Assembly (NCBI GenBank): GCA_949361645.1
Contig: OX442415.1
Coordinates: forward strand, 29,747,362 to 29,811,361
Direction of reading: 5' to 3'
DNA length: 64,000 bases
Source: Spongilla lacustris
Taxonomy: Eukaryota > Porifera > Demospongiae > Spongillida > Spongillidae
The translations under genes were made by a program, and so were the position numbers. Under the pieces are notes generated by a model. The model worked only from the letters and a program-made list of their open reading frames with translations, was not told the DNA's origin and did no database searches. This document shows positions 12,672 through 37,062 of this stretch, piece after piece. Position 1 is the first letter of the stretch; every line of letters begins with the position of its first letter.

Positions 12672-13014
12672 AGCCTCGTACCCGGCCCGATGACAATATT
12701 AATTTTTATATCGTAATTCGTGAATCCGGCTGGCCGGATAGGGATCATCTAATTAAACCGCTAAATTGCAAATGTACACATGTAGATTTAAGCAGGCGGC
12801 ACATGAATCCATAAACGTCACATGGTACACCTCACATGCGAACTACATTTTCTACATGTCACCACAGCTCTGAGAGTGCATCAGTACGATATTCGCACGC
12901 ATGTAGAAGTTAATGAAGTAACAATGCTGTCACTACATATAAGTGCTCACTTGGGTACATAATTATATATATAATCTGTTTGATCCTCTTTGCAGATTGA
13001 ATTGTGACTTAACA

Positions 13015-16000
13015 ATGATATGGATTTCAGTATCGGCAGTGAAGGGAATTTTGGGCGCATGCCTTATCTGCGCGTTTGTCCCCCGAACAAGCCCCTTCAG
13101 TATATGGGACTACGAACTGACTATCAACGTATCGCTATCCGGTAATGACTCTGTCGAGTGCCTCGCGGGACTATCGCCCTGCCAGACACTGGGCTACGCC
13201 TTGACCGGTGTGGAAAACTCAACAGCTATCTTGCTAGAGGATGGCGACCACCAATTCGTTCCGTACGGCAGCATGCGCATCTGGCGCACTGAAAACGTGG
13301 CAATAATCGGAGAAGATGCAACCGTAACTTGTGAAGATGGAGCCGGAGTTGGATTCGTCTCGTCGCAGGACATCGTAATCTCAGGAATACGGTGGCTGGA
13401 GTGCGCGATCAGCCATCCGAGTAGTGCTTTGTATCCTAAACTCGGTATAGTATTCCACTCTACGACGTCTGCACTATTATTCCAGCAATGCTTGAACGTT
13501 ACCATCATAGACTGTTCGTTCTCCTCTCAGAACGGTTCCGGCGTGTCGATGTACGACGTGGGCGGAGTGGTTAATATACTGAGGACGAATTTCACCGGAC
13601 ACGTTGTGAAATGCGCTGCTGAACCATGTTTCCAGCTGTCCAGGGGGTTAGCGATCGAGTTCACTTACTGCGGAGGGCTCAAAAACTGCTCAGAGCCGGG
13701 ACCCGCCTCAGAATATAACAGCGGAGCGCGGTACATCTTACAAGACTGTATCTTCACCGGCAACAACAATTCGCATGGTGGGAGAAGGCCGGTTGATCTG
13801 TTGGAGGGAAGTGAATACTGGCCGTACGGGAAAGGAGGCGGAATGGCAATTGCCATGCGCGGTCGCAGCAGCGAAAACAGCATCGCTGTAACACATTCGG
13901 ACGGCGTCTCCGAAGCTGCCTTCACCCATAACACTGCATATTTGGGTGGATCCTTGTTCGTAGAATTTCTTGATGAAACTTCGGGCAACAACGTCAGCTG
14001 GATAGGTCCCGCCAGCGTCTACCAATCGTCGGCAAAGATAGGCGGTGCCGTCCACCTGAGCGTGGGAGTGTGGCTTCAGCGCGCGAAAAGTCGGAGCACA
14101 AACTTATTGCTGCTGAAAGGTGTGACAATCGCCCACAACCATGCCACGTGGGGAGGTGGCTTTACCCTCTTCAACCTGCCTTCCAGCGACGGTAGTGCGA
14201 TCGTCACCTTTCAGAACTGCTCTTGGCACCACAACTCTGCGAAGACAGGGGCCGATGCCGTGGGAGTGTCTCAGCTTAGTACGGCAGGAATATCCGGGAT
14301 GGTCATTGAGTTCAATAACTGCAGTTTCAGGGAAAACGATTTCATTCATTCGGGCGGCGTGAGCTCATACCACAGCCAGAGCTTTGCTCACTGCAGTATA
14401 TCGACAGAAGGACTCCCGCTTATCTTCGATACGGCCAGCATTATCGATTCCTCCGGTCCAGCCCTGTGCGCGAGCTCCACAACGGTCCACGTGAAAGGCG
14501 ACGTGCGGTTCATATCCAACGGGCACCGGACTCGTCCCGTATGCGGAGGAGGGTTGCTGCTCCAAGCCAGTAGCTCCGTGGTCCTAAGCAAAGGAGTGCG
14601 GTTGCTCTTCGAGAACAACACGGCGCTATACTACGGCGGAGGTATCTACTATGAGGGCACGTCCACGACACTCCACAGGGGGCAGCGCTACGCTCAATCG
14701 AACTGCGTATTCGACTACGAAGACGCCATGTTCACGGAGTCGTCGGCCGCGGACACTCGCGTCGTGTTCACCAACAATCAGATCGTCGATCCAGGAGGTG
14801 CCGGGCGAGGAATGTACCTGGCGGGGGCGGTGGACGAGCAGTGCAAGAGCATCATGGCCAACGTCACCAGAGGCTCGCCTAGCGAAGACTTCGCCTCGAC
14901 TGGCACCTCGGTCCAGCTCCACCCCCCGGCGGAGATCATTGGGCACAACGTGTACAAGATGGAGGTGATGTACGGGCAGTACCTGACCCTCAACGCCACG
15001 GCCTCGGACTACTACGGCAACGTCGTTGAGATGATGCTACGGGTGGTGTCCCTGGACCCGAAATCCATGCAGCCAATTGTGAGCATCAACGGCCAGACAT
15101 CTGTGGTCGTGAGGGACGGTCCCGTCTACACCAACATGTACCTCCAGGACTTCAACGGGATGTCGGAGGTATTCCTAGTGCTTACCGACCTCGTCAATGC
15201 CTACTCCTTCATCCATGTCAGCTTCATGACGAAGCTTGGATTCGTCTTTGATCCATCCAGGCAGATATATTCCTGCTTTACGTCTGAAAAGATAGTCTGC
15301 AATCGGACCACGCTGGAGGTGTGCATCCAGGAAGGGTATTGGTATGGTGAGCTGCTAATAGAAAACAAGACCACACATACCATCGCTCCCTGCTCTCCAG
15401 ACCACTGCCAGTACACGTGTCCACGCAATGCTTGTGATGACCTTAATGCGTTCTGCTTGCTTTCAAGTAACCAAGACGACCAGTGCAGCAGCAACAGGGG
15501 CGGAGTGCTCTGCTCCAGGTGCAGGTATAATCACTCGTTCACGTACGATGCTGTTCAGTGTGTCCCATCTTGGACATGCTCCAGTCAGCATGCGGTCTTC
15601 TTCGTCGTCTGCATCGTCCTGTTCTGGGTGGCCATCGCTGCCTTCGGGATGATCATCTTGAGATTGAACGTGAAACTTGGGGCTGGCAGCACTTTCTCTT
15701 TCATCTACTACTTCAGTGTGGTGCGACTTGTGCTTCCTTCAACTCTCCCTTCTCTCCCACTAACAATCATCGTAGACATTTTTTCAGGCATGGTTCAGCT
15801 GAATCCACGTTTTTTGGGTCAGGTAAAATGGTGCGCTTTCGCATCCCTCGAAAACCTGGGTTACTGGACACTGCGGTACCTGCACCCTCTCGTCTTCCTG
15901 CTGATGATGTCCGTGGTCTTTGTGCTGAAGTGTGGCTGCAAACGGTCTTCACACCTCAGCAGGATGCCCAGTGTGCACATCGGGTGCCTCGTCCTCATCG

Positions 16001-16761
16001 TCGTCTACTCCTCCCTGAGTGAGGTCAGCCTGAAGCTGCTCACGGCCCTCAGCCTCAACAGCCGCCTCTATATGGCAGTCGAACCAAGCGTGGAGCTCTT
16101 CGACGAGACCAGGCACCTTCCATGGGCCCTGGTAGCGCTGATGGTTGAGTGCGTCTTGCTCCTGCCTACAGCTTTGATTCTGCTCCTAGGTCCCCTGCTG
16201 GACAAGCTGAAGCGCTCTTGGAACGGACAGCTGAGGGAGCTACTCAGAGAGTACCAGGTGTGCTACAGAAGGGGGTTCAAGTGGGTTGTCGGCTTCTACT
16301 TCCTAGCCCGTCAGGCCATGTTCATGGTCCCTGTGCTCTGCTGGTCTGCAGAAGTCAGCAGCGTCTACTTCTTCCAAGTCCTTACGGTGTTCCTTGCTGT
16401 CTTCCACACGGCCCTCCAGCCCTACAAGAGGTCCTGGCTGAACGTGGTGGATGCTCTCCTCCTGTTCGACTTGGCCTTCGTCGCCCTGCTCAACAACTCT
16501 GGGCTTCCTCCCTTCGCCAGGTCGGTGCTCCTGCATGCCCTTGTCATCCTACCCTGCGTGTACCCTGCTGTGGTGTTTGCCTGGCTTGGTGGGACCAAGC
16601 TGAGGAGCAGGCTGCGGAAGTCGTCCGAGGAGTTTTCGGACATGAGCGTCATGGAGAGTACTTCGAAGCCTTCCGACCTCAGTGGTAGCCATATCTGCTA
16701 CGAGAGTCTGATTGAGCACCAACCGAGAAAAGACCATTACCATAGCATCAGCATGCTATAG
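13015..16761 (+). CDS. Large extracellular beta-helix protein with multi-pass membrane C-terminus
   Basis: A single 1248-codon exon. I chose the ATG at 13015 because it starts a signal peptide (MIWISVSAVKGILGACLICA) and follows an apparent 3' splice site (cctctttgcag, about 12995), suggesting a 5' UTR intron. Residues about 30-730 have repeating GG-x-hydrophobic and N-N/F-x-N strands typical of right-handed parallel beta-helix (pectin-lyase-like) proteins, with many NxS/T sites. A Cys-rich module (about 785-855, CSPDHCQYTCPRNACDD to VPSWTC) precedes roughly eight to nine hydrophobic segments between about 857 and 1193. A short Ser-rich cytoplasmic tail follows. I infer a surface receptor or adhesion-type protein; ligand and function are unknown. 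Codon use is more GC-rich than its surroundings. Confidence 0.8.
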   Translation: MIWISVSAVKGILGACLICAFVPRTSPFSIWDYELTINVSLSGNDSVECLAGLSPCQTLGYALTGVENSTAILLEDGDHQFVPYGSMRIWRTENVAIIGEDATVTCEDGAGVGFVSSQDIVISGIRWLECAISHPSSALYPKLGIVFHSTTSALLFQQCLNVTIIDCSFSSQNGSGVSMYDVGGVVNILRTNFTGHVVKCAAEPCFQLSRGLAIEFTYCGGLKNCSEPGPASEYNSGARYILQDCIFTGNNNSHGGRRPVDLLEGSEYWPYGKGGGMAIAMRGRSSENSIAVTHSDGVSEAAFTHNTAYLGGSLFVEFLDETSGNNVSWIGPASVYQSSAKIGGAVHLSVGVWLQRAKSRSTNLLLLKGVTIAHNHATWGGGFTLFNLPSSDGSAIVTFQNCSWHHNSAKTGADAVGVSQLSTAGISGMVIEFNNCSFRENDFIHSGGVSSYHSQSFAHCSISTEGLPLIFDTASIIDSSGPALCASSTTVHVKGDVRFISNGHRTRPVCGGGLLLQASSSVVLSKGVRLLFENNTALYYGGGIYYEGTSTTLHRGQRYAQSNCVFDYEDAMFTESSAADTRVVFTNNQIVDPGGAGRGMYLAGAVDEQCKSIMANVTRGSPSEDFASTGTSVQLHPPAEIIGHNVYKMEVMYGQYLTLNATASDYYGNVVEMMLRVVSLDPKSMQPIVSINGQTSVVVRDGPVYTNMYLQDFNGMSEVFLVLTDLVNAYSFIHVSFMTKLGFVFDPSRQIYSCFTSEKIVCNRTTLEVCIQEGYWYGELLIENKTTHTIAPCSPDHCQYTCPRNACDDLNAFCLLSSNQDDQCSSNRGGVLCSRCRYNHSFTYDAVQCVPSWTCSSQHAVFFVVCIVLFWVAIAAFGMIILRLNVKLGAGSTFSFIYYFSVVRLVLPSTLPSLPLTIIVDIFSGMVQLNPRFLGQVKWCAFASLENLGYWTLRYLHPLVFLLMMSVVFVLKCGCKRSSHLSRMPSVHIGCLVLIVVYSSLSEVSLKLLTALSLNSRLYMAVEPSVELFDETRHLPWALVALMVECVLLLPTALILLLGPLLDKLKRSWNGQLRELLREYQVCYRRGFKWVVGFYFLARQAMFMVPVLCWSAEVSSVYFFQVLTVFLAVFHTALQPYKRSWLNVVDALLLFDLAFVALLNNSGLPPFARSVLLHALVILPCVYPAVVFAWLGGTKLRSRLRKSSEEFSDMSVMESTSKPSDLSGSHICYESLIEHQPRKDHYHSISML

Positions 16762-16796
16762 CCTTCTCCTCCTGCATTATTAAACAAACAAACAGA

Positions 16797-16820
16797 AAAA
16801 AATAAAAAATAAAATTTTGG
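16797..16820 (+). terminator. Polyadenylation signals of the beta-helix gene
   Basis: Overlapping AATAAA motifs (aaaataaaaaataaaa) about 40 nt after the TAG stop. Confidence 0.6.
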
Positions 16821-17080
16821 ACTCTAAATATACGCTATGAATTATTCCTATATGCGTATTGTTTTGTTGTGTGAACGTCTTGGCTGGGAATGGTGTTGTA
16901 CATGCATGTACATGTATGAAACACAATTTTAGCAACCACGGCCATTGGTCGCGCGGTTGTCCTCTACCATTTCATCACGTCATATTAAGGTCAAGCTTAT
17001 AAACGGCAACAATTAATTAACGTACGTGTAAATTTGATATTATTAGACTATATATAGGTCGTGCCCATGCATGCGGAGCG

Positions 17081-30312
<13,232 letters not shown>

Positions 30313-30390
30313 TGTGTACGTGTTGTTTTTATCTATTTATCAGCCCAAGTGTGCGCGGGAGGGGGGCGCGTTTGGCGGGTTTGTTAACTC

Positions 30391-30627
30391 ATGGAGCTCT
30401 TCGATGACCTCCTTCGCTACGGACTGTACCTTGGAGCCATTTTCCAGCTGGTAGCTATTGCCGCCATTATATTCGTACCGCCCAAATCTGACGACACAGC
30501 GGACCTCGATGTGGACACACGGTCTAACGGAAAGGAGATGTCTGATGCGGCGACAGAGAAGGAACATTTGGACAATACCAGCGCTGCCACTAACAAGAAG
30601 AACAAGAAGATTAGGAGGAGGAAGTGA
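30391..30627 (+). CDS. MANBAL: MANBAL-like small membrane protein (UPF0239), copy A
   Basis: 78-aa single-exon protein. LLRYGLYLGAIFQLVAIAAI followed by IFVPPKS matches the membrane segment and flank of animal MANBAL proteins (human LLRYGLFLGAIFQL). A Lys/Arg-rich tail ends KKNKKIRRRK. One membrane helix, about residues 9-29; function unknown. The start codon is only 78 bp after the NPHP4 stop on the same strand, and no AATAAA was seen in the gap. An AATAAA at 30839-30844 can end this transcript. A near-identical second copy lies at 45687-45929. Confidence 0.9.
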   Translation: MELFDDLLRYGLYLGAIFQLVAIAAIIFVPPKSDDTADLDVDTRSNGKEMSDAATEKEHLDNTSAATNKKNKKIRRRK

Positions 30628-30838
30628 GCCCGCCTGTGAGGTAGAGATTGAGGCGTGCATGTCGTCATGTGCATCACATCGTGTCATTGTGTAATGCTCC
30701 GTGTACTGATTAAGAAGTCAAAATCCTTGGGATGGCTATATTGTGGACCTGATTGCTATGCTTGATCGTTCCCATACTCTGCTTTCCCACTGTCATCAAT
30801 TTTTTTTTTCACCATGGTGGCATGCAACTGTGAAACTC

Positions 30839-30844
30839 AATAAA
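30839..30844 (+). terminator. MANBAL copy A polyadenylation signal
   Basis: AATAAA about 210 nt after the MANBAL stop codon. Confidence 0.5.
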
Positions 30845-31439
30845 TCACTTAACTACAAATAATAACTATGTCATATTATTCTCACCAGCCAGTTGAAGCA
30901 GATATCTTCCTCAGTCACCTCAGTAAGCTACCCTACACCTAGCAATGTAGACCAATCGTCTTTCCATTGAAGCCAGTGAGTAAGGACAGCACATGCAGTT
31001 TATGTTGTGGCTGTTCCAAGTCAGCAGGAACACTCCAAAGTTAGTTAGCTTTGCTACACTCCCTTTGCTACACTGAATGCCAAACATGTAGTGTCATCAA
31101 ATTGGACTATAGTACTAGGACGAACATTACATATAATTATAGTAGGAACATTTTAACTAGCAAACATTCACTGTGGTGGATAAAGTTACAAAACAATGAG
31201 CCCTCTTAAGTGCAGAATTTGAACTTTAATTGGTGGACACGAGCCTTACCTTAATAATACTGAACATAATTGTAAGCATCAATTCATATTTCACTTTTAA
31301 AATCAGTGTGCAAATATAATTTATTACATCAGTGTGTAAAGCATGACCCTAGAAACATTTGACTCCGCATGAAAAAATTGCTGTTTAAAACTAGATCAGT
31401 ATACTGTAGAAAGAATTTTTATTCGCAAGCATAGCTATA

Positions 31440-31680
31440 ATCCTTACTATTCATTCTCTTCAGCAGCAGAAGCCATTGGGCAAAGTGTTTCATTACACAT
31501 GCATCTCGGGCCGAGTCTGTGGCCAGGTCTGGCATAGAATCCTGTGCTATATGGCCGGTGTTGGTGGCTAGTTCTGTCAATTTGCCAGAAGTCTTTCCAA
31601 TGGTCGCTATCCACATTGGCATGATCTCTGCTCACCTTTGGATGCAGAGCTGACTTTTTCTTCAGCCGGCACAACTTCCA
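31440..31680 (-). pseudogene. Fragment duplicate of the Roc gene 5' part
   Basis: Minus-strand readings in two frames (IATIGKTSGKLTELATN, then CNETLCPMASAAEENE) parallel the segment at 34120-34370 (VAIIGEASERLRQELM, then CNEILCPMTKEEEQKG). A frameshift separates the two halves. It is a broken partial duplicate lying 3' of the CARD exon. The segment 30850-31430 upstream in plus coordinates shows no gene. Confidence 0.5.
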
Positions 31681-31924
31681 TATAAATCCAAGTAGATATT
31701 TAGCGGTCAGCTTGGTTAGGAGGGTAATATGGGGTCATAACTGCTCAAGAGTAATCATATAAATAGAGTGCTGACATGGAGTGCAATTAATCTTAAGTTT
31801 CTAAAACAAAATACAGACATGTACAAGTAACAAAAATCATCAGTCTGAACATTAATTACTGGGTACAGTCAGCGGGGGTGTTTTAACACACGATTTATAA
31901 GAGGCTTGTATTTACCAACTTTAC

Positions 31925-34390
31925 CTAAAGTGTCCAAAAATTTGGTAAAATTATTGTGAGATATGTCAATGGCTCTTCCCAAAGCTTCCAGTAATGCCTT
32001 ATTTTTCCCCGAGTTGTCTTCTGACTTTTGATTTCATCTCTTTCTGTTTCAGTTATTATTTCTTGTGAAAACAGTTCAGCAGTGATGGTATCTGGATTCA
32101 GTGACTTCTCAAACTCAGCATAAAATTTGCGAAAAGTTTCCTTCACTGCATCTTTAAGACAAATAGAAGATCATTTCAATTGCACTAATGCTGAATGCAC
32201 ATTTCAAAATATGTGCTTGTTAGGCTAGCTTACCACTTTGTTCTCTCTCCATTATTCATTTGTCACAATATCTTCCCCTATTTATTGCCTGTGCTGCTTC
32301 TGCCAAGCTTTACGAGCTTCTGCTCCCATTGCCTCAGACCACCAGCGTATTAAATCTTTGCAATCTGTACCACCATCAATAACTGTGATCTCCAGTGCAT
32401 CAGTTAATGTGCTCAGATCTGCAACTTTAAGTGACTCTACCACTTTATTTATCTCACTTTCATACAGCTTTCTTACACCCCTAAAGCTTGGGGCTGCCAT
32501 TTGTAACCATAGTTGTTCACAAGCATTAGGAGTGTATATTTTATTTTCACCACATCGCAGAGTATCACAAGTATTAACAGTGTTAGTGGAGATGGTAACA
32601 TAGTGAGGCAATCCTTCTGGCAAACATTCACAACAAAAGGCTGGGCAGATGGTTTTGAATGATTTCTGTATTTCAGTAGTCAATAGCATAAATATTTTCT
32701 GGCATGTTGATCCAAAGTTGCTTGCTGGGTAGTCATCCCCACAGTATTTTAATCTCTCCACAACAACATATATTGATGTTAGCGAGGCTGACAATATAAC
32801 CTTATCACGTGTTCCAAACCAATATGTGATTTGATTACTGAACATATCACTTTTGAAATCAATTTTAAAAGGTTCTATACTTGCTAAAGCAACACTCAAC
32901 TTAGTAAACACTCCAGAAGGAAGGTGTTTAACCTCTGGGAAGATGAAGTGAAGAGGAGCAGTATGAAGTTTAGTTTTCATTTGAAGAGGCTGAGATGTCC
33001 TTTTAGATAAAAATGGCACAAAATATTTTTGTCCTTTTAAGTCACATGTTTCTCTGTCAATATGAATGGGTGCAGCAAGATGATACTTCTCCAATAACTT
33101 CATAAGACCATCTTGAAGTTTCTCTATCTGCTCCGGATTCTCACATCGAGGGTCAATCAGTATGCCTTTTGTGTTATACCACTTCCATATTGGTGAGGAC
33201 AGGTCAGCCGTGGGGGTAAGAACCATTTGTAGCTTTGTTTGTAACCAATTTGGATCAATAATTATGATATCATTCAAATATTCAACATCAGGATAATACA
33301 GAAATGCTCCGTGCTCATGAAAAAAATTTAATACACTGGGGAACTCTTTGGTTGGTATGTCACAGAGTGAGGCTATTGTTGCAACCGTCTTAAGTTGTAA
33401 AATTGGAACATTCTTAGTGAGATATGAGAATATTTGACGAAATAATTCCCAGGACAATGGAGTGTGCATTTTTAGATCACATGTGATAAATTTTGTCATA
33501 CTTCTTTGAATGTCTGCAACAGAAGCATTTACAACTATTGCTTTAAAATGATGTTGTACAGAGTCTGAACAGTAATCTTTTACCCACTTTTGAATGTTTT
33601 CTGTTGTACATGTAGACTTGTGCTGTTTATCAGATGTGTATGTTCCGACCACAACTATTTGGGGGTATGGACAATTACTGCTATTAACCGAAGTTACTGG
33701 TATTTCTCCATCTTGCAATTTATCAAACTGTTCTTTTGCTTTTTCAGACAGGGTATCAATAATGCTCGCAATGCAATGACATACATCTTCTAAAGTATTG
33801 GTGTCATCCTTTAGATCATGGTCGTAAGTCTCTTCAGAGTTTATCGCGATAACGAAGATTGAGCGTGAAGTTATCAGTATAGGCAGAATATGCGTTAACT
33901 GTTCCCAGGAGCCTCGGTGATTTGTGGCATGAATCAAAACTGGTGTGGTGATAGATTCACCTGATGTAGAGGAAGTTTGTTCTAATGTACCTTCTACAAT
34001 TTTCTTAATTATAATAATATTATCATACTCTTGTCGCCCGAGCTAGAGTCCGAATGCTTATTATTTGGTCGATCACTAAAAATTGCAGTGACCTTTTTTA
34101 AACTAGACAATAAAGCTTCAGAATTTCTTTCCATCACTTTATTCGCGAGCGTAGCTAATCCTTTCTGCTCTTCCTCTTTAGTCATTGGGCAAAGTATTTC
34201 ATTACATATTGTATACACACATTGGGCCGAGCCTTTAGTCAAGTCTGGTTTAGAAGCCACAGCATTAGTATCCTGAGATGTGGCCAGTGTAGGGGGCAAT
34301 ACCATCAATTCTTGCCTAAGCCGCTCAGAAGCCTCTCCAATGATCGCTACCCGACCACATGACATGACCTCAATACCTTTTTGAATGGCT
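31925..34390 (-). pseudogene. Roc-COR-CARD protein gene, probably broken
   Basis: Minus strand. A 5' segment (34362 down to about 34013) starts MSCGRVAIIGEASERL. The main exon runs from about 34000 to 32314 and has Roc-like strands (VLIHATNHRGSWEQL, SIFVIAIN, IVVVGTYTSDKQ) and a COR-type region (LSWELFRQIFSYL, FHEHGAFLYYPDVEYLNDII, DPNWLQTKLQ). A donor in GAAGCTC|GTAAAG at 32314 matches, in phase 1, an acceptor at 32152-32153 leading to a CARD-like domain (FRKFYAEFEKSLNPDTITAE, ERDEIKSQKTTRGK). That domain shifts frame at a five-A run (about 31998-32002), after which the other frame continues ALLEALGRAIDISHNNFTKF. A second frame break lies near 34010-34040. The canonical P-loop GxxxxGK is absent. 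The 5' end abuts the (CCCT)n array. This is probably a decaying immune or cell-death ROCO-family gene; sequencing errors could mimic the breaks. Confidence 0.6.
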
Positions 34391-34400
34391 CTTTTATAGT

Positions 34401-35717
34401 CCTCCCTCCCTCCCTCCCTCCCTCCCTCCCTCCCTCCCTCCCTCCCTCCCTCCCTCCCTCCCTCCCTCCCTCCCTCCCTCCCTCCCTCCCTCCCTCCCTC
34501 CCTCCCTCCCTCCCTCCCTCCCTCCCTCCCTCCCTCCCTCCCTCCCTCCCTCCCTCCCTCCCTCCCTCCCTCCCTCCCTCCCTCCCTCCCTCCCTCCCTC
34601 CCTCCCTCCCTCCCTCCCTCCCTCCCTCCCTCCCTCCCTCCCTCCCTCCCTCCCTCCCTCCCTCCCTCCCTCCCTCCCTCCCTCCCTCCCTCCCTCCCTC
34701 CCTCCCTCCCTCCCTCCCTCCCTCCCTCCCTCCCTCCCTCCCTCCCTCCCTCCCTCCCTCCCTCCCTCCCTCCCTCCCTCCCTCCCTCCCTCCCTCCCTC
34801 CCTCCCTCCCTCCCTCCCTCCCTCCCTCCCTCCCTCCCTCCCTCCCTCCCTCCCTCCCTCCCTCCCTCCCTCCCTCCCTCCCTCCCTCCCTCCCTCCCTC
34901 CCTCCCTCCCTCCCTCCCTCCCTCCCTCCCTCCCTCCCTCCCTCCCTCCCTCCCTCCCTCCCTCCCTCCCTCCCTCCCTCCCTCCCTCCCTCCCTCCCTC
35001 CCTCCCTCCCTCCCTCCCTCCCTCCCTCCCTCCCTCCCTCCCTCCCTCCCTCCCTCCCTCCCTCCCTCCCTCCCTCCCTCCCTCCCTCCCTCCCTCCCTC
35101 CCTCCCTCCCTCCCTCCCTCCCTCCCTCCCTCCCTCCCTCCCTCCCTCCCTCCCTCCCTCCCTCCCTCCCTCCCTCCCTCCCTCCCTCCCTCCCTCCCTC
35201 CCTCCCTCCCTCCCTCCCTCCCTCCCTCCCTCCCTCCCTCCCTCCCTCCCTCCCTCCCTCCCTCCCTCCCTCCCTCCCTCCCTCCCTCCCTCCCTCCCTC
35301 CCTCCCTCCCTCCCTCCCTCCCTCCCTCCCTCCCTCCCTCCCTCCCTCCCTCCCTCCCTCCCTCCCTCCCTCCCTCCCTCCCTCCCTCCCTCCCTCCCTC
35401 CCTCCCTCCCTCCCTCCCTCCCTCCCTCCCTCCCTCCCTCCCTCCCTCCCTCCCTCCCTCCCTCCCTCCCTCCCTCCCTCCCTCCCTCCCTCCCTCCCTC
35501 CCTCCCTCCCTCCCTCCCTCCCTCCCTCCCTCCCTCCCTCCCTCCCTCCCTCCCTCCCTCCCTCCCTCCCTCCCTCCCTCCCTCCCTCCCTCCCTCCCTC
35601 CCTCCCTCCCTCCCTCCCTCCCTCCCTCCCTCCCTCCCTCCCTCCCTCCCTCCCTCCCTCCCTCCCTCCCTCCCTCCCTCCCTCCCTCCCTCCCTCCCTC
35701 CCTCCCTCCCTCCCTCC
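34401..35717. repeat. Perfect (CCCT)n array, 1.3 kb
   Basis: About 329 uninterrupted CCCT units. It lies at the junction between the Roc gene and the truncated NPHP4 copy. The long Ser/Pro/Leu and Gly/Arg/Glu ORFs over it are artefacts. Confidence 0.98.
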
Positions 35718-37062
35718 ACTCAGAGTACTCTCTGGAGCAGGAGGTATGTGTGTCTCTGGACCTCAAGGCAGGAGGAGGCCACGGCTTCCAACCTCCTTAT
35801 GTCCTGTCTCAGCTTACAAGGCTTGCTGCGAGGTGTGTGTGTGTGTGTGTGGTTGTGGGTGTGCATTCAAATGTGGATGTACATGTACATGGATGAGTAC
35901 TTTGGTCCTACAGTTTCTGATAGCTGCATCCTTCTAACATAAAGCAGACAGCAAGCAACCCACCCAATCCCAGTTTTTGATATAGCCATAACTAAAGGGC
36001 ACCACCCCCTTGCACCCTCCCCCTCCCCTCCAGTTTTCATATATGTACACCCCCCCCCTCCCCCCCTTCCCTTCTGAAATCCTGGATCCTTGCCTGTATT
36101 TATTGAGTGGTCTATTGCATACATGTATTTGTACAGCAGCCACATACTCATGACTTTAGTTATGTGGCCAGCATGCAGTGGTGACCTGCCAACTCAGGTG
36201 GCCATTAATGGCAGGCTCCACTGTACTCACTTCCCTTGCTTATATAGCTTCCTTCTCCACACCAGAATGGCCTCAGGGATGTTGGCAAGGTCACATTCAA
36301 GTTCTTACCACATGGGGTAGGCCTGCTTATCATGTGGGTGTGGCTTGGTCTTGCATACTCTTGGATTTTTCATTCCACCAATCATCCATTGAGCAGCACT
36401 CAGGTAGTGACCCCTTCCCATGAGGGCATGGTGCAATCACAGGTGAGAGTGGTGTCTGCACATTACCACATACACACACCATACACACATACATGTACTC
36501 ACATACTCACTCACTCATACACATACTCCACACGTGATGTCTGCACCTTACTACACAATACCCACACACTTTCACACACTCCACGCACTCCACACACTCA
36601 CAGGTAGTGTCAGCCATGCCTACTCCTGATCACCATGAAGGGGTGGACTACCTTGACAGAGGAGGGTATGTGAGCATTACACCACCCTCATGCCCCGCCC
36701 ATCACCCCACCCTCGTGCCCCTCCCATCACTCCACCCTCATGCCTCTTTCCTCCTCCCCAGGGACTCCCCTGATCATCCAGCAGTCCCCATGTCATCTAC
36801 CTCTGTAGCGAGAGGGATGGTAAGTGTGGAGGGGAGGGGTGAGCATCTGGAGAGAGGGGGAGGGGCAGGCTCTTTGTTTGGCTACAGGTCACTGGCAGTG
36901 TTTAGCACACTATAAGCACATGGCTTCTTTCAGATATGGAAGGCGTGGTCTTTGGGAGGTGTGGTCTTATATATAGGGGCGTGGTACATGTACTATAGAT
37001 TATAATTCAGCTTATAAAACAGATGTGGTCTGGTGATAACTAACCTTTGAGTTGAAAACAGC

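Noticed and set aside
34381..35937. ORFs of about 440-585 codons on both strands over the CCCT array
   Set aside because: They consist of the translated tetranucleotide repeat; no gene content apart from the short Roc fragment at one edge.
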